A stretch of 64,000 nucleotides of DNA from Acidobacteriota bacterium (GCA_039028635.1 JBCCHV010000002.1:1-64000), one strand, 5' to 3'; shown: positions 45,005-56,322, numbered from the stretch's first letter. Made by a program: numbers and translations. Notes: a model not told the origin generated them from the sequence alone.

Positions 45005-45870
45005 CAGCCGCGCTCGATGGGAACGCCCACCAGATTGCCCCACTCGGTCCAGCTGCCGTCGTAGTTGCGCACCTTGTCGTAGCCCAGCAGGTGGGTGAGC
45101 ACGAACCAGGTGTGGCTGCTGCGCTCCCCGATGCGGCAGTAAACGACGACATCGTCGTCGGACTCGAGGCCGGCTTCGCCTTCGTAGATCTCGCGCAGCG
45201 CCTCGGCGGTCAGAAAGGTGCCGTCGGCGGGATCGATGGCGCGCCCCCAGGGCACGTTGGCGGCGCCGGGAATGTGGCCACCACGCAGGGCACCCTCGTT
45301 GGGATAGGCCTCCATGTGGAGACGTTCGCCGGTGTACTCCTCCGGGCTGCGCACGTCGATCAGGGGCCGCCGGCCGCTGACGTGGTCGAGCACCTCGCCG
45401 CGGAAGGCTCGCACCACCGAGTCGTCGCGCTGCGACGCCTGGTAGGTGGACTCGGCGTAGGTCGGCACCTCGCGAGTCACCGCCCGCCCCTCGTTCTTCC
45501 ACTTCAGGCTGCCGCCGTCCATCACCCGCGCGTTCTGGTGACCAAAGAGTTGGAAGACCCAGAAGGCATAGGTTGCCCACCAGTTGTTCTTGTCGCCGTA
45601 GAACACCACCGTGGTGTCGGCCTCGATGCCGAGGCGCCGCATCAGGCGCTCGAAACCTTCGCGCCCGAGGTAATCGCGGCGCACCGGATCGTTGAGGTCG
45701 CGGGTCCAGTCGACCTCCACCGCGCCGGGAATGTGACCGGCGGGGTAGAGCAGCGGATCCTCGTTCGACTCGACGATACGAACCTTGGGATCGTTCAGGT
45801 GTCGTTCGACCCACTCCGTCGACACCAGAACATCAGGATGGGCGTAGCCGCGGCTGGTGATATCGCTCAT
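45004..45870 (-). CDS. sseA: Two-domain rhodanese, thiosulfate sulfurtransferase type
   Basis: A 288-residue tandem rhodanese. The N-terminal inactive domain carries [20 protein letters not shown]; the C-terminal active domain has [18 protein letters not shown] and the catalytic loop [20 protein letters not shown], where the R-I-G-E-R-S form after Cys is typical of thiosulfate rather than 3-mercaptopyruvate sulfurtransferases. ATG at 45870 is chosen over an upstream frame that has no coding character. Coupled with sufE, so probably part of sulfur delivery to Fe-S or thiomodification pathways. Confidence 0.9.
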   Translation of the reverse strand: MSDITSRGYAHPDVLVSTEWVERHLNDPKVRIVESNEDPLLYPAGHIPGAVEVDWTRDLNDPVRRDYLGREGFERLMRRLGIEADTTVVFYGDKNNWWATYAFWVFQLFGHQNARVMDGGSLKWKNEGRAVTREVPTYAESTYQASQRDDSVVRAFRGEVLDHVSGRRPLIDVRSPEEYTGERLHMEAYPNEGALRGGHIPGAANVPWGRAIDPADGTFLTAEALREIYEGEAGLESDDDVVVYCRIGERSSHTWFVLTHLLGYDKVRNYDGSWTEWGNLVGVPIERG

Positions 45871-46072
45871 GGTCTGTAGAGCTCCTCGCTGGGAAACCGA
45901 TCTTCGAGGACCGGTGGGACGGATGATTGGAGGCCGCCTTCGCGGAGAGATTACGGCCAGACCGGCAGCGCGGATCCTACCAAGGACTGGTCGATCACGG
46001 GATAGAATCGGCCTCCCCGGGCAGCGTCTCCGCTGCCGGCCCTTTTCGACAGAACTCGAGGTTCGAACAACC

Positions 46073-46852
46073 ATGAAGATGCTCCTCACCTGCCGTCTTG
46101 CTGGGCTCTTGCTGGCAATTCTCTGGCTGGTCGCGACGCCTGCCGGCGCCCAGGGACCACGTGACTTTCTGTTCTGGGCTGACATCGAACCCGGCGTCAT
46201 CGTCCAGGGCCGCCTGCCCACCACCGGAACTCTCTACTGGGCCCAAACCGAGGAAGCCGCCAGCGGCGGCGGCATTTACTCGGCGGGCACCGACGGTAGT
46301 GGCCCGGCGACCGTCGTGCCGAGCCGCGAGAAGCCCCATGATCTCGCCCTCGACCCGGTCAATGGCCACCTCTACTGGACCGAGGGCATCAGCGGCGGCA
46401 GCTCGCCGACGGCGGCCATCCGCCGCGCCGATCTCGACGGCTCCAACCTCACCGATATCCTGACCGGTCAGAGCGGCGGCATCCGGGGCCTCGACCTCGA
46501 TGTCGCCGGCGGCAAGCTCTACTGGACCGACCGCGCCAACGAGACCATCTCGCGGGCCGATCTCGACGGCTCGAACCCGGAGATCATCCTCTCGAGCCTC
46601 GACCAGCCCCACGACCTCGCCATCGACGCCGGCAACGGCTGGATCTACTGGACCGAGGGTGTCGGGTCCGACGACGACCCCAACGGGAAGATCCGCCGCG
46701 CTGATCTCGACGGCTCGAATCCCCAGGACGTTTTCACCAATCTGCAGGACTCTCTGCGGGACTTGATCTCCACTCAGGTGACCTATATCTTCGCGGACAG
46801 TTTCGAAAACGGCGATACCTCTCGCTGGAGCACGACCGTCGGCCTGCCCTGA
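46073..46852 (+). CDS. Secreted YWTD-type beta-propeller protein
   Basis: A 259-residue exported protein (signal peptide [19 protein letters not shown]). The mature part has LDLR class-B-like YWTD repeats: [33 protein letters not shown] and [10 protein letters not shown], each followed by an ADLDGSN loop. Too few blades are visible for a complete six-bladed propeller, so it may dimerise or be shortened. The C-terminus [15 protein letters not shown] resembles a short tail motif (F-E-x-G-D-T-S-x-W-S) seen at the ends of secreted proteins in several phyla. Ligand unknown. Confidence 0.83.
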   Translation: MKMLLTCRLAGLLLAILWLVATPAGAQGPRDFLFWADIEPGVIVQGRLPTTGTLYWAQTEEAASGGGIYSAGTDGSGPATVVPSREKPHDLALDPVNGHLYWTEGISGGSSPTAAIRRADLDGSNLTDILTGQSGGIRGLDLDVAGGKLYWTDRANETISRADLDGSNPEIILSSLDQPHDLAIDAGNGWIYWTEGVGSDDDPNGKIRRADLDGSNPQDVFTNLQDSLRDLISTQVTYIFADSFENGDTSRWSTTVGLP

Positions 46853-46871
46853 CGCTCAAAGAGGTTGACTC

Positions 46872-46894
46872 GGCGGCGCCGTATCGGCGCCGCC
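46872..46894 (+). terminator. Hairpin between the propeller gene and icd
   Basis: GGCGGCGCC-N5-GGCGCCGCC, a 9-bp perfect stem 20 bases after the propeller-protein stop and 48 bases before icd. No T-run. A terminator or mRNA-boundary hairpin; icd probably has its own promoter, but I cannot identify one. Confidence 0.5.
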
Positions 46895-46942
46895 AACTCG
46901 CCCACCGCCCATCTCGACTCAAACGCTCTGGAGACCCAACCG

Positions 46943-48231
<1,289 letters not shown>

Positions 48232-48235
<4 letters not shown>

Positions 48236-48837
48236 GCCATCCGAATCTCGAGCTGAGCTGGCACGGCAACTTCGGCGAGGCCCTCGCAGGGTCCGCCGAG
48301 GTCTGCCTGGTCTATTTCTGGGCCCCGGGTTGACTGGGCTGTGCGCGCATGGGTGCCGTGACGTACCCAGACGACCGAGTCGCCGCGCTCCTGACGGAGC
48401 GCTTCAACCTCTACAAGCTCGACCTCAGCACGCCCCATGAGGACTTCCGCGCCGCCAGCGGTGGCGCACCGGTGCCGTGGGCCCCGACCTTCCGCTTCTG
48501 CGACCGCCGAGGCCGGGAGGTTCGGCGGCTCGTCGGTTGGCTGCCGCCGGAAGGCTTCCTCGCCGAGCTCCACCTGACCCTCGGCCTGCAGGACATCGCC
48601 CGCGGTCGTTTCGCCGACGCCGAGGCCGCGATGGGACGCATCGCCGACCGGTGGCCGGAGGCCGCCGCGGCCCCGGAAGCTCTCTACTGGGCCGGCATGG
48701 CAGCCTTTCAGGACGGCCAGCGAGACATGCATCGCCTCCATCAGGGCTGGCAGGCGCTGCGCCAGCGCTACCCGGACAGCACCTGGGCCGAGCGCGCCTC
48801 GGTGATCGACGACTGGAAGGGCGCGCAGGCTCACTGA
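48232..48837 (+). CDS. Thioredoxin-like protein with in-frame UGA (putative selenoprotein, UxxC)
   Basis: Read from a GTG overlapping the icd stop (GTGA), the frame runs 33 codons to TGA at 48331-48333 and then, in the same frame, to 48837 (201 residues). Around the TGA it reads VYFWAPG-[UGA]-LGCARMG: a thioredoxin-type active site in which UGA takes the place of the first Cys of CxxC. The sequence after the UGA ([40 protein letters not shown] with the cis-Pro region) continues the same fold and ends in two TPR-like helices. A stem-loop follows the UGA. Seen directly: frame, overlap and motif. Insertion of selenocysteine is inferred; a sequencing error or a broken gene is the alternative. Confidence 0.8.
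48334..48370 (+). promoter_or_regulatory. Candidate SECIS stem-loop for the UGA at 48331
   Basis: Immediately 3' of the UGA, CTGGG (48334) pairs with CCCAG (48366), with an inner GCGC-ATGG-GTGC hairpin whose loop starts 15 bases from the UGA. Bacterial SECIS elements lie just downstream of UGA with a G in the apical loop at about this distance. The structure was drawn by eye, without energy calculation. Confidence 0.5.
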
Positions 48838-49225
48838 CCCAGCCGGCCCTGCAGGCGGGCCGGCCGCCCTCCATCTCGACCTCAGACGTCCGCAGCCCCG
48901 GAGCTCCTGGGCTCGGCTGCGCCATCGCCTCGATTCCGAACCCTCTCCGCCGCCACTGAAGGGCTCTCCGGAGGCGCCTCGCCCTGCGCCTCTCAAAGCC
49001 ATGCTGGAGTCCCCATTTCAGCATCGCCGGACCACCCGCAGAACACTAAGATGATTTATATCAACACTTTGCGACCACAGACAGAAAACCGCCAGAGTGT
49101 CCTCGGGAGCGCGCAAAGTTAGCCAAGGTTGAGCAAGGAAAATCTCCTGCCGGAGCTTCGTAGCCTGCCCGTCCGTAGAGCGTGAAATCCGCTTGCCATC
49201 AGGACGCTACGAGGAACCGAAACTC
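48838..49225. other. Intergenic region upstream of the IPTL-CTERM-like gene
   Basis: About 390 bases. It contains an ATGCTG-N12-CAGCAT hairpin near 49001-49024 that may end the icd transcript, and an A+T-richer stretch (GATGATTTATATCAACAC, about 49051) that is a plausible promoter zone for the gene at 49226. No credible ORF. Confidence 0.45.
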
Positions 49226-51601
49226 ATGAGCCGAACCGCGCCCCGCTACCATTCCAGAACTTACCGCGCTACCGTCAGCGGCCTCGCCCTGTTGCTGGCA
49301 GCTCTCCCCTTCCAAACACTGACCCCCACCGCCATCGCTCAGCCTTCGCCCACGGCTGGGCTCGAGTCGATCGCCGAAGACGGCCTGCCCCGGGGAGCCG
49401 TCGACTCTCCCCCGCCGAGCGCCCTCGGCGGCATCGTCTTCTCCACCTATCCGGGCATCTCGCCATCCCCGGCCTTCGCGACCTCCGTCGTCGAAACCAC
49501 CGATTTGCCGTTTCCCGAGCAGCCTTCGGTGATCGAGGCCGACGACTTCACCGTCGGCGGTCACGGCTGGCGCATCGACACGGTCGAGGTGCGCGGCGTC
49601 TACATCGATTTTCTCGGCAACAGCGGACCGGCGGCCTCGGTCAACGTCTACTTCCTGCCCGACGGCGGCGCCGGCTTTCCCGCCACCACCGACGTCGTCG
49701 GCGGCGCCGTCAAGGCCTACCCGGCGCGCAGCTACACCGACGTCGACGACGGCGACTTCCGCGTCGTCCTGGTGGACGACGACGGCAATCCCGACCCTTT
49801 AGTCCTGACCCCCGGCACCTACTGGCTGGCGGTCCAGCCGGTGATGGCCCTGCTCTCGAACGGTCTCTGGGGCTGGACCGAGAGCTCCGCCGCTCCCGAT
49901 ACCGGCACCACCATCGGCGCGGAGAGCGTCTGGATGCAGAGCGTCGGCCTGATCCAGAGCACCGACACGGTCGTGCGCTGTGACCAGGGCAGCTGGAGGC
50001 GACGGGTGACGGACTGCCTGATCACCCGGCCGGGCGATGCCGGCCCCTTCGAGCGCGACGCAGCGTTCCGCTTCATCGGTGAGGCCTTGTCTCCGGGAGC
50101 TGAGCTGTCGGCCACGGCGGTCCAAACCTCAGAAGCGGGCGTCACGGCCAGCTTCACGGTGGCCCTGGAAGCTCCCCCCAACGCCCCGGTCGCGATCCCC
50201 GTCGGAGCCGCGCCGGCGGGCGAAGGAACCGTCTCGACGACCTCCTTTAGCTTCGACGCCGGCAATTGGGACCAGCCCCAGACGGTCACCGTCACACCGG
50301 TGGACGATGGAATCCCCGAGGCCTCGATGGCCTACAGCATCGCCCTCGGGCCCGCTTCGAGCCCGGGCGATCCCGGCTATGACGGCTTGATCCTGCCGGC
50401 GGTAGCGGTCGAGAACCTCGACGACGATTCGGCCGGCATCGCTGCCAACCCCCTCAACGACCTCGCCATCGCCGAGAGCGGCACCACCGAAACCCTCGCT
50501 CTGTCGTTGATCGCACCGCTGGCGCCCGGTGAAACGGTGACCGTGCCCCTTTCCGTCAGCCCCGCCGGGATCGCCAGCGTGCCAGCCTCGGTCGTCTTCA
50601 CCGAGGCCGACGGCACCAACCCCCGGAATGTCACGGTCACGCCGATCGATGATCTGGTCTTCGACCAGGACTCCCCCTTCACCGTGGTGACCGGCGACCC
50701 GACGAGCAACAACCCGATCTACGACGCCCTCGGCGCCACCGACTTGCCGGACATCTCCGGCCTACGCGAGGAGAACGATGTGGTGGGTGCCGTCGTCACC
50801 CCGGACGCCACGCCTCTGACCACCGACGAGTCCGGCACCACGGCGAGCTTCTCCGTCGTTCTGACCTCGGAGCCGCTGGCCGCGGTGAACATCGAGCTGT
50901 TCTCGAGCGACGTCACCGAGGGGACTCTATCCACTGCGGTGTTGAGCTTCGACGCCGGCAACTGGGACATGCCCCAGACGGTCACCGTCACCGGCCAGGC
51001 CGACGACTTCGACGACAACGACCTCGACTACACCATCAGCCTGCTACCGGACGCCGACAGCGCCGATCCGTTCTACGCCGTCTTCGATCCCAACGATGTC
51101 GCCGCCGTCAACCTCGACGACGACACCGCCGGCTTCACCATCGTTCCCCTCGACGTGGTGGTGGCGGAGAACGGCGCCGAGAGCCTCGTCGCCATTCGCC
51201 TGACCGCTCAGGCCGCCTTCGACGCCGTGCCGGTCACCCTTCCGCTCACCGTCGACGACGCCAGCGAAGCGGAGATTTCCGTCGACGGCGGGCCCTTCGC
51301 CGACAACGCCACCCTCGAGTGGCAGCAGGACGAATGGCAGGACGACCGTCTGGTCACCATCCGCGGCGTCGACGACGAGCTTCTCGATGGCGACATTTTC
51401 TTCCGGGTCGAAACCGGTGATCCGGTGGGAGGTGACCTGTCCTTCGCCGCCCTCACCGCCGAAGATGTCCTCGACATCCAGGGCCTCAACGTCGACGACG
51501 AAACCGTCGTCGAGGTGCCGACCCTCGGCAACCTCGGCCTGGCTCTGGTCTCTCTCTTGCTCGCCCTGAGTGCCTTCGGGGTGCTTCGCCGCCGAAGCTA
51601 G
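49226..51601 (+). CDS. Secreted Calx-beta-like repeat protein with IPTL-CTERM-like tail
   Basis: A 791-residue exported protein. ATG at 49226 has GAGGA upstream and begins a signal peptide (ATVSGLALLLAALPFQTLTP). From about residue 285 there are four Calx-beta-like beta-sandwiches with conserved SFDAGNWDQPQTVTVTPVDD and SFDAGNWDMPQTVTVTGQAD strands. The end is VEVPTLGNLGLALVSLLLAL followed by RRRS: a V-P-T-L motif, one hydrophobic helix and basic residues, the layout of IPTL-CTERM sorting signals that are associated with exosortase H. It is probably anchored or sorted to the surface; no exosortase gene is in this window. Confidence 0.86.
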   Translation: MSRTAPRYHSRTYRATVSGLALLLAALPFQTLTPTAIAQPSPTAGLESIAEDGLPRGAVDSPPPSALGGIVFSTYPGISPSPAFATSVVETTDLPFPEQPSVIEADDFTVGGHGWRIDTVEVRGVYIDFLGNSGPAASVNVYFLPDGGAGFPATTDVVGGAVKAYPARSYTDVDDGDFRVVLVDDDGNPDPLVLTPGTYWLAVQPVMALLSNGLWGWTESSAAPDTGTTIGAESVWMQSVGLIQSTDTVVRCDQGSWRRRVTDCLITRPGDAGPFERDAAFRFIGEALSPGAELSATAVQTSEAGVTASFTVALEAPPNAPVAIPVGAAPAGEGTVSTTSFSFDAGNWDQPQTVTVTPVDDGIPEASMAYSIALGPASSPGDPGYDGLILPAVAVENLDDDSAGIAANPLNDLAIAESGTTETLALSLIAPLAPGETVTVPLSVSPAGIASVPASVVFTEADGTNPRNVTVTPIDDLVFDQDSPFTVVTGDPTSNNPIYDALGATDLPDISGLREENDVVGAVVTPDATPLTTDESGTTASFSVVLTSEPLAAVNIELFSSDVTEGTLSTAVLSFDAGNWDMPQTVTVTGQADDFDDNDLDYTISLLPDADSADPFYAVFDPNDVAAVNLDDDTAGFTIVPLDVVVAENGAESLVAIRLTAQAAFDAVPVTLPLTVDDASEAEISVDGGPFADNATLEWQQDEWQDDRLVTIRGVDDELLDGDIFFRVETGDPVGGDLSFAALTAEDVLDIQGLNVDDETVVEVPTLGNLGLALVSLLLALSAFGVLRRRS

Positions 51602-51627
51602 CCTCCCAGGAGAGCCGGCTCTTTCAA

Positions 51628-51653
51628 ATCCCGTCTCCCTTCGGAGGCGGGAT
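51628..51653 (+). terminator. Rho-independent terminator
   Basis: An 11-bp stem (ATCCCGTCTCC / GGAGGCGGGAT, one G-T pair) with loop CTTC, followed by TTTTGATTTT, 26 bases after the stop of the IPTL-CTERM-like gene. A textbook intrinsic terminator. Confidence 0.92.
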
Positions 51654-51879
51654 TTTTGATTTTCAGGCGAGCTCCAAGGCTCTCCAGCAGGCACCTCGAG
51701 GACTGCGCAACCCGAGGAAGGCAGGTGTCCTTCAGCAGCAGGTCACCGCAAAAGACTTCGCAAGACTGACCAAGACTCAACAATGAGGTTCATCAGCCGA
51801 TGACCCCCTAGCCTGGGCCCGTCGCCGTTCCCCCGCCCTCTGGCGGAGGACCCACGATCCAATCTTGGAGGTCATCTCT

Positions 51880-53046
51880 ATGAGACTCAGCAGCGCCTTA
51901 TCCAGAACCATCCAGTGCTCGGTCGCCGTTCTGCTCGTCAGTTCGGCATGGGCCGAAACGGCAGTGAAGTACCCCCACCCATTGTCGCACCATGACACCG
52001 GCCGAATCGGTGGCACCGACGAGCCACCACCAGACGACGAGATTCGTCGAAATGCGCATGCAGTCTTCGGTTTCGAGCTTTCAGGACCCCAGTTCGAGAA
52101 GACCAAGCATTGGAAGACCAGTGAATTTCAGTGGTGGACCAACGGCGCTCGAGAAGACCAAGCCCAGAACGCAGTGGCCGAGATCTACCGAGTCACTGGG
52201 CTGCACGATCACGAAGGTGAGCTACGCACGACGCTGCGAGATTCCATCGACCTGTTCGGCGTCGAAGTGAGAGAACAAAGTGTCGGCGGCACAGGCTCCA
52301 CCAGCCAGCTCTTGACAGTAACCGTCGACCCCAAAAAGCGGCCTGATCTCGCTTCCTACCGAGATCTTCTCTTCAAAGTCCTCGAGCGCTTCGCCAAGTC
52401 CTCGAAAGACGGGGAGCCCAATCAAGTGATGTTCTATCAGTTATTCCCATAACTCGAAGGTGCCAGTTTCTCGCGCTACGGGACGCCTTTGACCATCGAC
52501 CGATTCCTCGCCGATGTCCGCAATCTGATCGACAGCTACGAGATGCACCTCGATCTCGAAGGGGAGCCCAATCAAGTGATGTTCTATCAGTTATTCCCAC
52601 AACTCGAAGGTGCCAGTTTCTCGCGCTACGGGACGCCTTTGACCATCGACCGATTCCTCGCCGATGTCCGCAATCTGATCGACAGCTACGAGATGCACCT
52701 CGATCTCGAAAGGGAGTCACAGCTCATGCCGTTGGTGCGCTCTCACGCTCAGAGCCGCGGCGCCACACTCACCCTCGCGGCCTTCGAGACCATGGAAATT
52801 ACCGGTGAATCTGCAAACAAGGACGCCCTCAACACGGCCCTCGACGAATTCCTCGCCCTGCAGGACACTCGAGACTTTCCTGGGTCGGCCCAGCCCTCAG
52901 AAGTCCTGGCGCGTTCGGTGATCGAGGGTTTCATGCCCCAGGCCGTTCGCACTTTCTACCTCCCAACCCGCTCCAAGAGGCAAGCCACCGCAACGGAGCT
53001 ACGGCAAGCCTTCGCCAACAGTGACCCCAGCGGAGGTGTGCAGTGA
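51880..53046 (+). pseudogene. Secreted protein gene interrupted by a stop inside a 150-bp in-frame duplication
   Basis: From ATG 51880 (GGAGG upstream; signal peptide VAVLLVSSAWAE) the frame stops at TAA 52450-52452, but the same frame continues open to 53046. Bases 52411-52560 and 52561-52710 are identical 150-mers except one C-to-T change that turns CAA (Gln, second copy) into TAA in the first copy. Restoring that base gives one 388-residue protein, or 338 residues without the duplication. The last codons overlap the next gene (GTGA), as in a functional operon. Thus a recently broken gene, a phase-variable state, or an assembly artefact. The product family is not recognised. Confidence 0.82.
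52411..52710 (+). repeat. Perfect tandem duplication, 2 x 150 bp
   Basis: Two abutting 150-base copies beginning GGGGAGCCCAATCAAGTGAT, 149 of 150 positions identical, exactly 50 codons each. The single difference (T at 52450, C at 52600) creates a stop in copy 1. Near-identity implies recent origin. Confidence 0.95.
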
Positions 53047-55268
53047 AGAGAGTCCTCTGCTGCCTTGCCTTCGCCATCGCCTTCACCAGCCACCTCGCAG
53101 AGGCAGCCTACATCGACATTACAATTCTCAAATATGAGGCGACCCCTGAAAGAAAACTGACCGACGACTTCGGCGACCTCTCGACCTTTTTCGAATTCAC
53201 GGCCGAGCTCAAGGGATTTTCGTTCAATGTCTCGACCGATTGGCGAGAGGGGACCCGTCCCAATACCCTCATCAACTTGGACCTCGAGAGCTACCAGACA
53301 GTGACCTGGGGGACCCCCGAAAGGCGAAGTCCTTTCAGCCAGCATCCGGGACTGGTCCACAACGACCTCGTTTACGCCGGGGTAAATCCAGAACCCCGAT
53401 TCATCGGCTACTACGGCGCCCGATCGGTTTGGTCCCCGTTCACCTTTCCGGATCGCACCTACGAGGCCAAAGCCGAACCCAGATATCGAGCCTACTGGCT
53501 CGTCGCAGGATCGATTTCGTTCGATATCGGAGACAATCTCACCGTCTCGATCGACTCCAACTCGACCTTGCCGGGCTCCCAAGATGCCCCGGGCGTTTCT
53601 CCGATTGAGGGATCCTCCCGTCCCTGGAGTCCGATCTGCAAGGACTCACTGCGCATCTTCGACCTTCAAGACGGCAAGTGTGTTTGCAAGTCGGGAAATC
53701 CTGCCGATCGTCCCGACTGCCGCCCAGGAGCCGGCTGTATTCAGCCCGAGCGCATGACCAAGATCGACGGCAACTGCGCCTGCCTTCCCGACTTCCCGGT
53801 GCCGATCCTGTTGGGCAATCAGCTCGTCGGCTGCATGACCAATGGAGAAGCCTCGGATGCAGCCCAGGGCGGTCCCAACTTCCGCGACCGGGCCCTCCAG
53901 GCGACCGCCAGGCACTGGCTCAATCCCGGGTGGATCGTCTTCTACGATTGCGACGAAGCAAACGCTCACACCTCCGGCTCGGTGCCGAACTCCCAAGGAT
54001 CGGGAAAACCAAAGTTCATTTGCCAGATGGTGGTGATTCCGCTCTTCCTCAATGGCGGCTCTGCCACCGGGAGTTCGCTACCTCCGGAGCGCTGGGCCTG
54101 CTTCGATGCCGACAACCTCGACGGTTGGGTCCGTTGCGAGAACGACAGCCATCCGGGTCTACCGCTCGATCTTTCCTACGCGAACTTTCGTGCCCAACTT
54201 CCGGAGTGCAACACGAGCAACGCGCCCGAGTGGTGCCGGCGCATCAACCCGGGAAGGCGTCCGGTCTGGGACGAGGACCCGACCCGGCCGGCGGATCTCC
54301 GAGTGCCGGTGGCGGCCTACCTGCCCTCGGCACCGGTTGCCAGCGACCAGCTCGAGCTTCAGGTGACTCTTCACAACGAGGGATCGACGGTGGCGCCTAG
54401 CCATCACTATCGAGTCACTCTGCGCAAGCCCGACGGCAGCACCGAGTCGCGCGATCGCTATGCCGGGACCCTCGGCCCTGGGCGCAGCCGATTCTTGACC
54501 ATTCGAGGCGAGGAGCTCGGCTACCCGGAGCTCGAAGACGGCCTCCACAGGGTGACCTTCGAGATCGACTCCCAGAACGAAGTCGCCGAAGGGGACGAAA
54601 GCAACAACCTGATGACCTTGAGTTTCGAGGTCGGCGAGGGACAGGCGACTTCGGAGGCGGATCTGCGCATTACGCGCCTCCGGTCCAGTGATGCCAACCC
54701 CGCCTCGGGCCATCCATTGGAAGTCGAGATGACCATCACCAACGTCGGTGGAACGACCGCTAGCCCGTCGAGGGCCACGGTCGCAGTGCTGACTCCGACG
54801 GACTCCGCTCACGCCGAGACCTTCGATCTGCCGGCACTGCCGCCCATGGCCTCGGAATCCCTGCGCTTCGTCACCGGCGAAGTCGTCGATGGCGGGGAGC
54901 ATGACATTCTCGCCATTGCGGACAGCGACAACGACGTCGCCGAAAGCGACGAAGGCAACAACCTGGCCGAGCGCACCGTCATCGTGCACGACAGCCAGCT
55001 CGACTGCCTGCCCTGCACCTCCGGCGCGATCCACGAAGTCGGTACCGAACAGTGTCAGCCCAGTAGCAATGGCGCTCCCTCGCCGGGCCTACACCACGTC
55101 TGTCGCGGGGTGCGCTCCGATGGCACGACCTGCGCCAACGATCCCAACAACCCCAATGGCTGGGAGTTCATCGGGCCGCAGTGTCCGCCGGAAGAGGACT
55201 TGCCAGACGGCTGGCACCCCAACGCCTGCGGCGAGCCGGACGTCTGCCGCGGCACCGCGACCGACTGA
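53043..55268 (+). CDS. Secreted CARDB-domain protein
   Basis: A 741-residue exported protein starting with GTG in a GTGA overlap with the upstream gene; signal peptide CCLAFAIAFTSHLAEA. Residues about 25-190 form a beta-rich domain of unknown type; about 195-400 are Cys-rich (CKSGNPADRPDCRPGAGC, GNCACLPDFPVPI). About 415-520 and 535-640 are two CARDB-like adhesion domains (VTLHNEGSTVAPSHHYRVTL with EGDESNNLMTL; MTITNVGGTTASPSRATVAV with ESDEGNNLAE). The C-terminal 80 residues are again Cys-rich. Likely a surface protein; no anchor is seen. Confidence 0.83.
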   Translation: MKRVLCCLAFAIAFTSHLAEAAYIDITILKYEATPERKLTDDFGDLSTFFEFTAELKGFSFNVSTDWREGTRPNTLINLDLESYQTVTWGTPERRSPFSQHPGLVHNDLVYAGVNPEPRFIGYYGARSVWSPFTFPDRTYEAKAEPRYRAYWLVAGSISFDIGDNLTVSIDSNSTLPGSQDAPGVSPIEGSSRPWSPICKDSLRIFDLQDGKCVCKSGNPADRPDCRPGAGCIQPERMTKIDGNCACLPDFPVPILLGNQLVGCMTNGEASDAAQGGPNFRDRALQATARHWLNPGWIVFYDCDEANAHTSGSVPNSQGSGKPKFICQMVVIPLFLNGGSATGSSLPPERWACFDADNLDGWVRCENDSHPGLPLDLSYANFRAQLPECNTSNAPEWCRRINPGRRPVWDEDPTRPADLRVPVAAYLPSAPVASDQLELQVTLHNEGSTVAPSHHYRVTLRKPDGSTESRDRYAGTLGPGRSRFLTIRGEELGYPELEDGLHRVTFEIDSQNEVAEGDESNNLMTLSFEVGEGQATSEADLRITRLRSSDANPASGHPLEVEMTITNVGGTTASPSRATVAVLTPTDSAHAETFDLPALPPMASESLRFVTGEVVDGGEHDILAIADSDNDVAESDEGNNLAERTVIVHDSQLDCLPCTSGAIHEVGTEQCQPSSNGAPSPGLHHVCRGVRSDGTTCANDPNNPNGWEFIGPQCPPEEDLPDGWHPNACGEPDVCRGTATD

Positions 55269-55277
55269 GTCGCCAAT

Positions 55278-55311
55278 CCCTCTCCCGGTGCCTTCGAGCG
55301 CCGGCAGAGGG
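55278..55311. terminator. Bidirectional hairpin between convergent genes
   Basis: CCCTCTCCCGGTGC pairs with GCGCCGGCAGAGGG over 13 of 14 positions (one G-T pair and one mismatch) around CTTCGA. Placed between the CARDB gene and the convergent antiporter gene, it could end both transcripts. No clear T-run. Confidence 0.55.
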
Positions 55312-55383
55312 ACTCACGAACCATCACTGTTGGGCCGCGTCCCGGATTCGACTTCCCGATACAGCTTCCAGCGGGCGCGGTCC

Positions 55384-56322
55384 TCAGACCAGGTAGAGGG
55401 ACAGCGTGTAGCCCAAATAAACCAACAGCAGGAAAGCGCCCTCCGGGCGCGACAGCCGACGGCGGGTGAGCAAGAAGGGCAACAGGATGAGCGAGAGGAA
55501 CATCATCACCAGGAAGGGGGTGCGGATCTCTCCGATATCCACCGGAATCGGCAACGCGATGGCCGCCAGGCCGAGAATCGCCAACACGTTGAAAATGTTC
55601 GAGCCGACGATGTTGCCGAGAATGATGTCGCCCTCGCGTCGCCGAGCCGCCACCAGAGCCGCCGCCAACTCCGGCAGGCTGGTTCCCAAGGCCACGGCGG
55701 TAATGCCGATGACCGTCTCCGAGATGCCGAATCCGCGAGCCAAGGAGACCGCCCCCTCGACCAGGGCATAGGCACCGCCCACCAACAGCCCGATCCCCAC
55801 CAAAACCGAGATCGCCGCCTTCCAGATGGTGCCGGTCTCGTCCCCGAACTCGTTGCGAAACTCCTCCTCGACCACTGGCTTCTCACCCTTGCGCAGCAGC
55901 ATCCAGAGGTAGAAGACGAGTAGCGCCACCAGCATCAGGCCGTCGATGGCGCCATAGCTACCGTCGAGGGCCAACGGCATCATCAATGCCGAGGTCAAAA
56001 TCATGAAGGGCAGCTCACGGCGGATAAAGCGCGCCATGGCGAGGAGTGGATAGAACAGCGCCGCCGAGCCCAGAATGAGCCCGAGGTTGGCGATGTTCGA
56101 TCCCAGAACATTGCCGATCGCCACCTGTGGGGCCCCTTTGTAGGCCGCCACCAGCGTCGCGGCGAGCTCCGGGCTCGAAGTGCCGAAAGCGACCACCGTC
56201 AAGCCCACCACCAAAGGGCTCATGCCGAGAATTCGGGCGAGGGACGAGGAGCCGTTGACCAGCAGGTCACCGCCGAAGTAGAGCAGCGCTGCACCACCGA
56301 TGATCCAGATGAGATCGATCAC
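55384..56322 (-). CDS. Calcium/sodium antiporter (CaCA family, YrbG-like)
   Basis: A 312-residue membrane transporter with ten predicted helices in two inverted halves. The two alpha repeats are visible: VVGLTVVAFGTSSPELAATL with GNVLGSNIANLGLILG, and VIGITAVALGTSLPELAAAL with GNIVGSNIFNVLAILG. The Glu in each GTSxPE binds the cation. It exchanges calcium for sodium or protons across the inner membrane. GTG at 56322 with GAGGAGG upstream sets the start; the longer frame is not used. It overlaps nothing functional, and ctaA is divergent. Confidence 0.92.
   Translation of the reverse strand: MIDLIWIIGGAALLYFGGDLLVNGSSSLARILGMSPLVVGLTVVAFGTSSPELAATLVAAYKGAPQVAIGNVLGSNIANLGLILGSAALFYPLLAMARFIRRELPFMILTSALMMPLALDGSYGAIDGLMLVALLVFYLWMLLRKGEKPVVEEEFRNEFGDETGTIWKAAISVLVGIGLLVGGAYALVEGAVSLARGFGISETVIGITAVALGTSLPELAAALVAARRREGDIILGNIVGSNIFNVLAILGLAAIALPIPVDIGEIRTPFLVMMFLSLILLPFLLTRRRLSRPEGAFLLLVYLGYTLSLYLV

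Noticed and set aside
44573-45814. 413-codon minus-strand frame spanning sufE and the sulfurtransferase
   Set aside because: Only its last part is the real sufE frame; the upstream part is out of frame with the sulfurtransferase gene, which has clear rhodanese motifs.
46865-46942. 26-codon N-terminal extension of isocitrate dehydrogenase
   Set aside because: Runs through a strong hairpin and has no family similarity; the ATG at 46943 gives the usual protein length.
52489-53046. Independent gene starting at 52489
   Set aside because: It is the same frame as the upstream gene, begins inside the duplicated segment, and has no ribosome-binding site; best read as the remainder of one interrupted gene.
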